A stretch of DNA of 64,000 bases from Thermosynechococcaceae cyanobacterium Okahandja (GTDB lineage Bacteria; Cyanobacteriota; Cyanobacteriia; Thermosynechococcales; Thermosynechococcaceae): the NCBI GenBank assembly GCA_041530395.1, contig CP136945.1, forward strand, positions 186,001 to 250,000, read 5' to 3'. The position numbers were made by a program, and so were the translations under genes. The notes under the pieces were generated by a model, which worked only from the letters and a program-made list of their open reading frames with translations, did no database searches and had not been told where the DNA came from. Shown one piece after another: positions 36,702 through 44,952 of the stretch. Position 1 is the first letter of the stretch. Each line of letters opens with the position of its first letter.

Positions 36702-37793
36702 GTGGCGCGGCCAACGCTCTACGTGGCAATAACAAATCATGGTTTTGGGCATGTGGCGCGGACAACGGCGTTGGTGAATGCCATTCGCCGCCAAGTGCCG
36801 GATCTACTGCCGTTGATGGTGACCTCAGCCCCCCGCTGGTTGCTGGAGACCAATCTTGAGGGGGAGTTTATCCATCGTCCCCGCGCCCTCGACCTCGGGG
36901 TCATGCAGCGGGACAGCCTTCAGATGGATTTGACGGCCACCCATGCCAAACTGTTGCAACTGAAGGCGATGGCACCCGAGTTAATCCATGCCGAAGTGGA
37001 CTTTATTCAGCAGAACCGGGCGCAATTAGTACTGGCGGATGTTCCCCCCCTAGCGGTGGCGATCGCCCACGGGGCAGGGGTTCCCTGCTGGATGGCCACC
37101 AACTTTGGCTGGGATTTTATTTATCGCTCGTTTGGCGCGGCCTTTGATGAAATTGCCGACTGGGTAAGTGATCTCTACAGCGGTTGCGATCGCCTCTTTC
37201 AGTTGCCCTTTGCTGAACCCTTAGGGGCCTTTCCCCACAAAGAACCCGTCGGCTTAACGGGGGCTGAACCCCGCTACAGTGCTGCGGCCATCCGGGCACA
37301 ACTGGGGTTAACCGTTCCGCCGGAGCGCACGGTCTTACTCACCTTTGGCGGCCTGAGTCTGGCGGCCATTCCCTACCACGCCTTGGCTGACTTTCCCGAG
37401 TGGCAGTTTCTCACATTTGATGCGGCGGCTCCCGACCTGCCCAATCTGCTCAAGCTGTGTGGGCGGCAGTTACGCCCGGTGGATGTCATGCCCCTCTGTG
37501 GTCGTATTGTCTCGAAGCCCGGCTATGGCACGTATGCGGAAGCCTGCCGGTTGGGAATTCCGGTGACCACGATTCGCCGCGATGATTTTGCCGAAGGCCC
37601 AATTTTAGTGGCGGGGTTACAGGCCCATCACTGCCATCAAATCCTCAGCCATGAGGAATTTTTTCAGGGGGATTGGCGGTTTCTGCACGCCGCCCCAGCC
37701 CCCCCCCAACAGAGCGACCCCCTCGATACCAAGGGCAACCTCACGATTGCGACCGCCGTTGCGTATTATTTGAATAACCTTTCACAGCCCTAG
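36702..37793 (+). CDS. GT-B fold glycosyltransferase-like protein (ARA1 N-terminal type)
   Basis: Encodes about 363 residues. The start LYVAITNHGFGHVARTTALV and the later SKPGYGTYAEACRLGIPVTT are GT-B features. The N-terminal pattern (HGFGHxxR, then LDLGVMQRDSLQMD) resembles the glycosyltransferase-like half of plant L-arabinokinase. The donor is likely a nucleotide sugar; the acceptor is unknown. The start is uncertain: GTG at 36702 gives the usual short N-terminus, while ATG at 36666 and GTG at 36660 are in frame. The gene sits just upstream of a TPR-glycosyltransferase gene (1 base apart). Confidence 0.65.
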   Translation: MARPTLYVAITNHGFGHVARTTALVNAIRRQVPDLLPLMVTSAPRWLLETNLEGEFIHRPRALDLGVMQRDSLQMDLTATHAKLLQLKAMAPELIHAEVDFIQQNRAQLVLADVPPLAVAIAHGAGVPCWMATNFGWDFIYRSFGAAFDEIADWVSDLYSGCDRLFQLPFAEPLGAFPHKEPVGLTGAEPRYSAAAIRAQLGLTVPPERTVLLTFGGLSLAAIPYHALADFPEWQFLTFDAAAPDLPNLLKLCGRQLRPVDVMPLCGRIVSKPGYGTYAEACRLGIPVTTIRRDDFAEGPILVAGLQAHHCHQILSHEEFFQGDWRFLHAAPAPPQQSDPLDTKGNLTIATAVAYYLNNLSQP

Positions 37794-37794
37794 G

Positions 37795-39666
37795 TTGCTT
37801 CATCCCGTGGGTATTCTTCCGTGGCGGCAATCCTCCGTCCTGAAAAAAGCGTGGCGATATTACCAGCAACAAAACTGGTTGGCGGCGCAACAGTTGGCGC
37901 AACAACTCCTTGAGAAATCGCCGCAGCCCGAAGCCTACTACCTGTTGGGCTTAACTGCCGAGCAGTTGCAGCAGCCGTTGCACTCACGCCGGGCCTACGA
38001 ACAGGCGATCGCCCTCGATGCTTGGTATGCCCCAGCCCACTACCGCTTAGCCGTGGTGCTGCACGATTGCCTCAAACAACCCGCCGCCGCCTTACCCCAC
38101 TATCAGCGTGCCCTTGAGGTAAAGCCCGACTGGGTCGAAGCCCACAGTAATTTAGGCAATGCCTATCTAGATTTAGGGAATGTTGACGCGGCGATCGCCT
38201 GCTATCAAAAGGCCTTGTCCCTCAACCCCGACTTACCCACCACCCTCTACAATTTGGGACTTTGCCTACAATCCCAAGGGAAACTCACCGAAGCCAGTGC
38301 CTGCTACGAACAGTCCCTTTACCTTGAACCCGGGGTTGCCGAGGTACACAACAACTTGGGCAGCCTTTACCTTGAACTGAAAAACTACGAGGGCGCTGTC
38401 GCCCAGTTTGAAGCCGCCCTCGCTGCCAATCCGGAACTGTTGGTGGCTCACTATAACCTTGGTTATGCCCTCCACCTGCAGGGGAACCTCAGGGCCGCCC
38501 GCACCCGCTACGACGAAGTGCTACTGCGGGACAATAAACATCAGCAGGCGCTCCTGCAACTGGGACAGTTATGCCTGAGCGAAGAAGACTTTAACGCCGC
38601 CATTGGCTACTATCAGCGGTGTCTGGGCCTAGACCCCCTCAACGGTGCTGCCCATGCGGGGCTAGCCACTGCCCTGCTGGAGACCGCAGACCCCCAGACG
38701 GCCCTCAAGCATTTTCAGCAGGCGGTGCACCTAACGCCAACGGCGGTGGAGGCTCACCTCAACTATGCCTTTGTCCTTCTTTCCTTGGGGCACTTTAAGG
38801 AGGGCTGGCAGGAGTACGAATGGCGCTGGCAGCAACCGGATGGCGGACTGCGGCAGTATCCCCAACCGCGCTGGCAGGGGCAGTCCCTCCACGGGAAAAC
38901 CCTCTTTGTCTATAGCGAGCAGGGTTTGGGGGACTGTATTCAGTTTGTCCGCTACTTACCCTTGCTGGTGCCCCACGCCCAGAAAATTATCTTTGCGGCG
39001 TACCCTCCCCTCCTGCGCCTGTGTGAAACCATTCCGGGAATTGAGGTTGTCAGTAGTGAGTCACCGCCACCCGAGTTTGACTATCACACACCGCTACTGA
39101 GTGTGCCCCAGTGCTTGGGGATCAGTAAAGAGCGGTTTCCCAAGTTTAGTCCCTACTTTGAGTTACCGCCAGCGCCACCCCAAGCCATTTTTAGCGTGGC
39201 CAAGCCGCGACTTGGGCTGGTGTGGGCCAGCCGCAGCAAAACCCGCACCACTGCTAAGCGCTCCTGTCCGCTTGAGGAATGCCTGCCCCTGTTGGACAGG
39301 CTCGAGGTGCAGTGGTACGGTCTGCAAAAGGAGCGATCGCCCGCGGAGGCAGACCTTCTCCGGCAAGCGGGGGTGATTGATTGCCAGCCCTATATGGCGG
39401 ATTTTTTGGATACGGCGCGGCTCATTCAGCAGTTGGATGGGGTCGTTAGCGTGGATACGGCTGTGGCGCATCTGGCGGCGGCCCTCGGCAAACCCACTTG
39501 GATTCTCTTGCCCTTTGTGGCTGACTGGCGCTGGTTTTGGCACCGCTGTGACTCACCGTGGTACCCATCGGCGCACCTGATCCGTCAACCGCAGCGCAAC
39601 GACTGGTCGGGGGCGATCGCCCAGCTATACCCGATACTATTTGCCCGTTATGCCGCAGTAGAATAG
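37795..39666 (+). CDS. TPR protein with GT9/GT41-like C-terminal domain
   Basis: Encodes 623 residues. Roughly eleven tetratricopeptide repeats fill residues 15-330, with clear units such as EAHSNLGNAYLDLGNVDAAI and LYNLGLCLQSQGKLTEASA. The C-terminal 280 residues match the TPR-linked glycosyltransferase-like domain: LFVYSEQGLGDCIQFVRYLP and, later, DGVVSVDTAVAHLAAALGKP with the family Asp/His. The protein may glycosylate partners or simply scaffold. The start is uncertain: a TTG at 37795 directly follows the previous stop and a GTG at 37807 is in frame; neither has a strong ribosome site. The SNF2 gene follows after 4 bases. Confidence 0.75.
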   Translation: MLHPVGILPWRQSSVLKKAWRYYQQQNWLAAQQLAQQLLEKSPQPEAYYLLGLTAEQLQQPLHSRRAYEQAIALDAWYAPAHYRLAVVLHDCLKQPAAALPHYQRALEVKPDWVEAHSNLGNAYLDLGNVDAAIACYQKALSLNPDLPTTLYNLGLCLQSQGKLTEASACYEQSLYLEPGVAEVHNNLGSLYLELKNYEGAVAQFEAALAANPELLVAHYNLGYALHLQGNLRAARTRYDEVLLRDNKHQQALLQLGQLCLSEEDFNAAIGYYQRCLGLDPLNGAAHAGLATALLETADPQTALKHFQQAVHLTPTAVEAHLNYAFVLLSLGHFKEGWQEYEWRWQQPDGGLRQYPQPRWQGQSLHGKTLFVYSEQGLGDCIQFVRYLPLLVPHAQKIIFAAYPPLLRLCETIPGIEVVSSESPPPEFDYHTPLLSVPQCLGISKERFPKFSPYFELPPAPPQAIFSVAKPRLGLVWASRSKTRTTAKRSCPLEECLPLLDRLEVQWYGLQKERSPAEADLLRQAGVIDCQPYMADFLDTARLIQQLDGVVSVDTAVAHLAAALGKPTWILLPFVADWRWFWHRCDSPWYPSAHLIRQPQRNDWSGAIAQLYPILFARYAAVE

Positions 39667-39670
39667 CCCT

Positions 39671-42600
39671 ATGGCTGTTTTACACGGAACGTGGCTGGGA
39701 ACCCCCGCGCCACACTTCTTTTTATGGGCGCAAGCATGGCAACCCTTAGGGCGGGTAACCACACCGCTACAGGGGGACGCGGTGCCCGTGTATCCCTACA
39801 ATATCACCCTAGATCAGCCCCCCTTACCCAGTCTCACCTCCGGTACGGCGAGGGTAGGTCTGCCGGCTCAATGCCACGACGGGGTGCTGGTGCCGCCCCC
39901 CTTGAGTGACGTTAATGGCGAACCCCTCTTTTTATGGGGGGTTAACGGCTGGGAACTGCCGCCAACCCACGTGCTTAGCCACCTACACCAATTGGCCACT
40001 GCGGTGCCCGCCGGAGTCATCCTCGGCGATGATCTGCGCTTCTGGACCCATGTGGGGCGCTGGCTGTTGGACTTAATTGTGCGGGGTCAGTACTTGCCCA
40101 CAGCCACGGGATGGCGGTTATTGTTGACCCACCAACGCGATCGCCAGCGGTTTCATCAGTTTTGCCAGCAGATGCCGCACCTGTGTCGCTGCTACCAAAC
40201 CGAGGAGAACGCCCTGCCCTTACCCGAGCGCCCCGATGACCTGCTGAGCAACTTTTTGCAGCACAGCTTACGGGGGTATCTCCAACAGGTATTGGCCTCC
40301 CTTGAATTCGCCAAAGTGGGGCTAGCCAAAGAACACGCCCAATGGCTCACCCGCCTAAAAAACGGCACCCCGCCTGAGCTAGACCCCACCTTCACGGAGC
40401 GGCTCCAGCGCTGGCAGGAACCCTATCGCGACCAGTTGAGTTTGCAGCCCCAGTGGCGACTGGCCTTGCAGTTGGTGCCTCCAGAAACGCCCCAAGGACC
40501 TTGGCAACTGACCTTTGGCCTGCAAAGCGAAGGGGAAACAGAGACCCTCCTACCTGCCGCGGACATTTGGCAGTGCCAGCATGATGTCTTGATCTATCAG
40601 GATCAGGTCTTGATCCACCCCCAAGAAACGCTGCTGCGCGGTCTTGGCTTGGCATCCCGGGTGTACCCTCCCCTAGATCGCAGCTTACAGGAGCCGCGTC
40701 CGATACACCTGACCCTCCAAACCGCCGAAGTGTATGAGTTGCTCCAGCAACAGATCCCTCACCTCGAGCAGCAGGGAATTGCCGTCCTTTTGCCTGAAAG
40801 TTTGCGCCGCCATAGTACCCAGAATCGTCTGGGGCTAAGTATTACGGCGGATTTACCCACAACGACCGCCGGTGTTGGCCTAGATAGCCTACTGCAATTT
40901 AAGTGGCAGTTGCAGTTGGGGCAGCACCCCCTCTCGGAAGCAGATTTTGCCCAGCTTCTGCGTCAAGACGTTCCCCTAGTCTATCTGGATGGTGAGTGGG
41001 TACTGCTGCGTCCCCAAGAGGTCAAAGCAGCCCAAGACTTTCTCCAAGCCCACAGCCAGCAACAACACCTCTCGTTGGCGGATACACTGCGGATTGCCAC
41101 AGGCGATACGGTCACGGTAGCCAAGCTGCCAATTTTGGGTCTGACGGCCAACGATGCTCTCCAAGCCCTCCTCGATACGCTCACGGGGAAGCAAACCCTT
41201 GAACCGATTGCCACTCCCGCAGAATTTGTCGGCACCTTGCGTCCTTATCAGGCGCGGGGGGTGGCATGGCTGAGTTTTTTGGAGCGCTGGCGGCTGGGTG
41301 CCTGTCTGGCGGATGATATGGGCTTGGGTAAAACAATCCAATTGCTGGCTTTTTTGCTGCACCTTAAGGAACACAAGCGTCCCTATGGGCCGACCCTGCT
41401 CATTTGCCCCACATCGGTTCTGGGGAATTGGCTGCGGGAAGCCCAACGATTTGCACCCAGTTTGCGGGTGTATGTGCATCACGGTAGCGATCGCCCCAAG
41501 GGGAAAGCGTTTCTCAAACAGGTCAAGAGCCACGATCTGATCCTCACCAGTTATGCGCTGCTGCAACGGGATCGCCCCACCCTCAAACAGGTGGCATGGC
41601 AGCACCTCGTCTTAGATGAAGCGCAAAATATCAAAAATGCCAATACCCAACAATCCCAAGCCGCCCGTGACCTCTCGGCGCAGTTTCGGATTGCGTTGAC
41701 CGGCACCCCCCTCGAAAATCGCCTCAGTGAACTCTGGTCGATCATTGATTTTCTGCACCCGGGGTACCTCGGCAGCCGCGCTTACTTTCAGCATCGCTTT
41801 GCCCGTCCCATCGAACGCTACGGCGATACCACGTCCCTCAATGCCCTGCGCACCTACGTCCAGCCCTTTATTTTGCGCCGCCTAAAAACCGATCGCAGCA
41901 TTATTCAAGACCTGCCCGAAAAACAGGAAATGCTGGTCTATTGCGGCCTCACCCCTGAGCAGGTTGCCCTTTACAGTGCGGTGGTTGAACAGGCGCTTGC
42001 GGCCATTGAAACCAGCGAAGGCATCCAACGCCGCGGCATGATTTTAGCCACCCTCACAAAGCTCAAGCAAATTTGTAATCATCCGGCGCAGTTTCTCAAA
42101 GAAACGGACTACAGGGCGCACCGCTCCGGCAAGCTGCAACGCCTAACCGAGATGCTGCAAGAACTGCAAGAGGTGGGCGATCGCTCCCTTGTCTTTACCC
42201 AATTTGCCGAACTCGGTAAGCACCTGAAAACGTATTTAGAAGAGGCCCTCGGGCAAGAGGTGCTCTTTCTGTCTGGGCAAACCCCCAAGGCGCAGCGGGA
42301 ACTGATGGTGGATCGCTTCCAGCAGGATCCCCAAGCGCCAAAGGTATTTATCCTGTCCCTAAAGGCTGGCGGCGTAGGACTCAACTTAACCCGCGCTAAT
42401 CACGTCTTCCATTACGATCGCTGGTGGAACCCCGCCGTCGAAAACCAGGCCAGCGATCGCGCCTTTCGCATTGGTCAACAGCGAACCGTGCAAATCCACA
42501 AATTTCTGTGTTCAGGCACCCTTGAGGAAAAAATCCACGAACAAATTGAGCGCAAAAAAACCTTAGCCGAGATGATTGTTGGCAGTGGCGAAGACTGGCT

Positions 42601-42676
42601 CACCGAACTTAACCTTGATCAACTGCGGCAGTTGCTGACCCTTGACCACCAGCGGGTGATGGCGATCGATGCCTAG
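39671..42676 (+). CDS. SNF2-family helicase-like ATPase
   Basis: Encodes 1001 residues. The N-terminal 500 residues are the SNF2-associated region typical of bacterial members. The motor follows: motif I LADDMGLGKTIQLLAF at about residue 545, motif II LDEAQNIKN, motif III ALTGTPLENRLSELWSII, motif V SLKAGGVGLNLTRANHVFH and motif VI ASDRAFRIGQQRTVQIHK. Such ATPases translocate along double-stranded DNA and remodel protein-DNA contacts rather than unwind. Cyanobacterial members are common and uncharacterised. A hairpin (TGGGTT/AACCCA, 42682-42695) lies just after the stop and may end the transcript. Confidence 0.88.
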   Translation: MAVLHGTWLGTPAPHFFLWAQAWQPLGRVTTPLQGDAVPVYPYNITLDQPPLPSLTSGTARVGLPAQCHDGVLVPPPLSDVNGEPLFLWGVNGWELPPTHVLSHLHQLATAVPAGVILGDDLRFWTHVGRWLLDLIVRGQYLPTATGWRLLLTHQRDRQRFHQFCQQMPHLCRCYQTEENALPLPERPDDLLSNFLQHSLRGYLQQVLASLEFAKVGLAKEHAQWLTRLKNGTPPELDPTFTERLQRWQEPYRDQLSLQPQWRLALQLVPPETPQGPWQLTFGLQSEGETETLLPAADIWQCQHDVLIYQDQVLIHPQETLLRGLGLASRVYPPLDRSLQEPRPIHLTLQTAEVYELLQQQIPHLEQQGIAVLLPESLRRHSTQNRLGLSITADLPTTTAGVGLDSLLQFKWQLQLGQHPLSEADFAQLLRQDVPLVYLDGEWVLLRPQEVKAAQDFLQAHSQQQHLSLADTLRIATGDTVTVAKLPILGLTANDALQALLDTLTGKQTLEPIATPAEFVGTLRPYQARGVAWLSFLERWRLGACLADDMGLGKTIQLLAFLLHLKEHKRPYGPTLLICPTSVLGNWLREAQRFAPSLRVYVHHGSDRPKGKAFLKQVKSHDLILTSYALLQRDRPTLKQVAWQHLVLDEAQNIKNANTQQSQAARDLSAQFRIALTGTPLENRLSELWSIIDFLHPGYLGSRAYFQHRFARPIERYGDTTSLNALRTYVQPFILRRLKTDRSIIQDLPEKQEMLVYCGLTPEQVALYSAVVEQALAAIETSEGIQRRGMILATLTKLKQICNHPAQFLKETDYRAHRSGKLQRLTEMLQELQEVGDRSLVFTQFAELGKHLKTYLEEALGQEVLFLSGQTPKAQRELMVDRFQQDPQAPKVFILSLKAGGVGLNLTRANHVFHYDRWWNPAVENQASDRAFRIGQQRTVQIHKFLCSGTLEEKIHEQIERKKTLAEMIVGSGEDWLTELNLDQLRQLLTLDHQRVMAIDA

Positions 42677-42681
42677 CCCCA

Positions 42682-42737
42682 TGGGTTGTAACCCAAATTT
42701 ACAGAATTTACAGATCCACTCACAGATCCATTAACAG
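42682..42737 (+). repeat. Small hairpin and ACAG repeats upstream of the VWA gene
   Basis: A perfect stem TGGGTT (42682-42687)/AACCCA (42690-42695) is followed by a tandem duplication of AATTTACAG (42696-42713) and two copies of ACAGATCCA (42710-42718 and 42722-42730). ACAG recurs at 42701, 42710, 42722 and 42734, with spacings of 9, 12 and 12. The hairpin could terminate the SNF2 message; the repeats might be binding sites for the VWA gene promoter. Confidence 0.45.
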
Positions 42738-42808
42738 CCCGAGTGCATAAGGAGAGGAGTTGCCTTGGAGAACCTTATAGCAACTCTAGTTATGCTGAGG
42801 TCACACCC

Positions 42809-44077
42809 ATGACACACCCTCAGGTTGAATTGATTCCCCTGCGCCCTGCCCTCTGCCGTGATAAGGACATCACCTTAGATGTGCTGATTAAAATCACGGT
42901 TTCCGGTGCGGCACAGCCACCCCAACGACCGGCGCTGAATCTTGGCTTGGTGATTGATCGCTCTGGATCCATGGCGGGGCAAAAATTAGCCTATGCCCGC
43001 CAAGCCGCTAGCTTTGTTGTGAATGAATTGCTCAGCAGCGATCGCGTCAGTATCACCATTTTTGACAATCACGTGGCAACACTTGTTCCCAACACACCAG
43101 CGCTAGATAAGCCCTATTTGTTAGGGCAAATTCGTGGCATTCACAGTGGCGGCACAACCGCATTGCACCAAGGCTGGCTCAATGGTGCTGAGGAAACAAA
43201 GCGCTTTGTCAGCTCCCAAGCCCTCAATCGCGTCCTCTTACTGTCAGATGGCTTAGCCAACGTTGGTGAAACCAATCCCGACCGCATTGCCCAGACGGTT
43301 CATCATTACGCTCAGCAGGGCATTAGCACCTCAACCCTTGGGGTGGGTCTCGACTACAGCGAAGATTTGTTGGCGGCCATGGCCAGTAGCGGTGATGGCA
43401 ATTTTTATCACATCGAGAATCCTGACCAATTGCCAGCCATTTTTCTCAATGAGCTACAGGGCCTCGTCACCACTGTGGGGCGGGAAGTCAACCTAGGAGT
43501 GGAACCCTACGGTAATGTGACGCTGAACCAAGTCCTCAATCGGCTGCCGCAAACCCCCACGGGAGCCTATCAACTGGCCAACTTGGTTATGGATCTGCCA
43601 CTGCTGGTTGTCGCGCGCCTTCAGGTTCCGCCAACCCCTGCCTCATCATCGGTGTTGACGGTTAATCTCTCTTGGATAGATCTGGCCACCTCTAGCCGAC
43701 AAACCCTCTGCCAAACCCTAAACCTAGAGGTGGTTTCGGCGGCAGAGTGGGAGGCTCTTGTCGAGAATCCAGAGGTGCGGGCGCAGGTGATGTTACTGGA
43801 GGCGGCAGCAGCGCGGGAGCAGGCAATCCACTATACGGATTCCGGTGACGTTGAGGAAGCAGCAGCTGTTATTCAAGCCACAACCGATGCACTTTCTTGT
43901 CTTTGTTTCGATTTTTTCGATTTAGAAGAGCTCGACCTATCCGTCTCCTTCCCTATCCGTCAAGAGATTGATGCTCTCGAGGATCTGAAGCAGGACTTAG
44001 CGGAGCGCAAGTTACCTTCCCTGCGCAAAAAAATGCGGGGGCAATCCTATAACCGCTATCGCAGCAAACCGCTCTGA
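42809..44077 (+). CDS. VWA (von Willebrand factor A) domain protein
   Basis: Encodes 422 residues. The VWA fold covers about 40-230 with the metal site DRSGSMAG (D-x-S-x-S), GGTTAL with its threonine, and LLLSDGLANVG with the second aspartate, so a divalent metal should bind. A beta-rich middle and a helical, acidic tail (DVEEAAAVIQATTDALSCLC) follow. There is no signal peptide, so it is presumably cytosolic. The ATG at 42809 has GAGG upstream. The family is usually a protein-protein adaptor; no partner is visible. A large repeat-rich gap precedes it. Confidence 0.8.
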   Translation: MTHPQVELIPLRPALCRDKDITLDVLIKITVSGAAQPPQRPALNLGLVIDRSGSMAGQKLAYARQAASFVVNELLSSDRVSITIFDNHVATLVPNTPALDKPYLLGQIRGIHSGGTTALHQGWLNGAEETKRFVSSQALNRVLLLSDGLANVGETNPDRIAQTVHHYAQQGISTSTLGVGLDYSEDLLAAMASSGDGNFYHIENPDQLPAIFLNELQGLVTTVGREVNLGVEPYGNVTLNQVLNRLPQTPTGAYQLANLVMDLPLLVVARLQVPPTPASSSVLTVNLSWIDLATSSRQTLCQTLNLEVVSAAEWEALVENPEVRAQVMLLEAAAAREQAIHYTDSGDVEEAAAVIQATTDALSCLCFDFFDLEELDLSVSFPIRQEIDALEDLKQDLAERKLPSLRKKMRGQSYNRYRSKPL

Positions 44078-44087
44078 CACTCCCCAG

Positions 44088-44200
44088 CGCTGTAGCTTGC
44101 TTCACGCAGGGTTCCGCGGTGCCTCCTGCGCCCAGCCGAACAGAGCTGCACCAAAGGGCGACTGCCAAGACACCACAAGCCGCAACAGGGATTTTGGCAC
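44088..44200 (-). mobile_element. Possible IS605-type right-end remnant
   Basis: Read on the minus strand, the stretch contains AACCCTGCGTGAAGCAAGCT and then CAGCGCTGGGGAGTGTCA, an imperfect hairpin (CCCTGCG/CGCTGGG with one T-T mismatch) followed by a GGGGAGTGTCA end. This is similar to known right ends of IS200/IS605 elements. The frame ahead of it (AKIPVAACGVLAVALWCSS) resembles a degenerate TnpB tail. The similarity is weaker than for the 12.5 kb copy. It lies between the convergent VWA and PlsC genes. Confidence 0.35.
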
Positions 44201-44225
44201 CCCCCTCCGTTCGCGGCGGGAAAAT

Positions 44226-44882
44226 TCAGGGGTAATGGGTTGCCTCGACAACTGCCGCCAACAGCGCTGCTTCTAACTCTTGGGTGAGTTCTTGGGCGCG
44301 GCGCTTGAGGGTGGTGTGGCAAGGGGAACTCGGCTCGCCCCAAAGGGGAGGGGCAATGTAAAGGGTGACTCGCGCCCGAAATTGGGGCTGGGGCTTGTAG
44401 GCAATGCCGACCGGAAAAATGGGAACGGGGCGATCGGCTTGCAGTACAAGGCGGGCGAGTCCGGGCTTCAGGGGGCGCAGCGGTCGTTCCCGCTCAATCC
44501 CGCCCTCGGGAAACAGCACCAAGGGCTGTCCTGCCTCGAGGATCTCTAGGGTATGGCGCAAGCTACTGGCTTGAGGACGGTTGAGGTTAATGGCAAACGC
44601 CCCTAAGCGGCGAATAAACCAACCCTGTACGCCGCCAAATTCAATGGCATTGGTCATAAACCGCAGGGGGTAGGGCCACACCAAGGGCAAAATGACCGGA
44701 TCCCAGCGGCTATAGTGCTTCGGTGCCAGCACAAACGCGCCATCCTTGGGCAACCGTTCGCGACCAATAATTGTAATGTTGGCAAAGTACAGGCGCAGCA
44801 GGAGGCGGTGCAACGGCCAGAGTCCCCAGTACAGCCATGGCACAATCCTAGAGGTTGTTTGGGGTTTGGTTTCCCCGACCAT
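44226..44882 (-). CDS. plsC: 1-acyl-sn-glycerol-3-phosphate acyltransferase (PlsC type)
   Basis: Encodes 218 residues. The catalytic HX4D motif is KHYSRWDPVILP, and FPEGGIERERPLRPLKPG is the glycerol-phosphate binding block. An N-terminal hydrophobic stretch (VPWLYWGLWPLHRLLLRLYF) anchors it to the membrane. PlsC makes phosphatidic acid from lysophosphatidate and acyl-ACP. Cyanobacteria usually have several paralogues, and a role in other lipids cannot be excluded. It is divergent from the ABC half-transporter gene, with 70 bases between the two starts. Confidence 0.85.
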   Translation of the reverse strand: MVGETKPQTTSRIVPWLYWGLWPLHRLLLRLYFANITIIGRERLPKDGAFVLAPKHYSRWDPVILPLVWPYPLRFMTNAIEFGGVQGWFIRRLGAFAINLNRPQASSLRHTLEILEAGQPLVLFPEGGIERERPLRPLKPGLARLVLQADRPVPIFPVGIAYKPQPQFRARVTLYIAPPLWGEPSSPCHTTLKRRAQELTQELEAALLAAVVEATHYP

Positions 44883-44952
44883 TTGTGCTCCTCCGTCGCC
44901 ACCCCCACTACAATAGTAGGCTTGTAGCCCATCAACACTTCGGTAGTGTCCA

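Noticed and set aside
44078-44225. Possible tRNA or ribosomal RNA in the G/C-rich gap
   Set aside because: No cloverleaf or T-loop GTTCGAATC-type sequence could be assembled; the stems fit a transposon end better.
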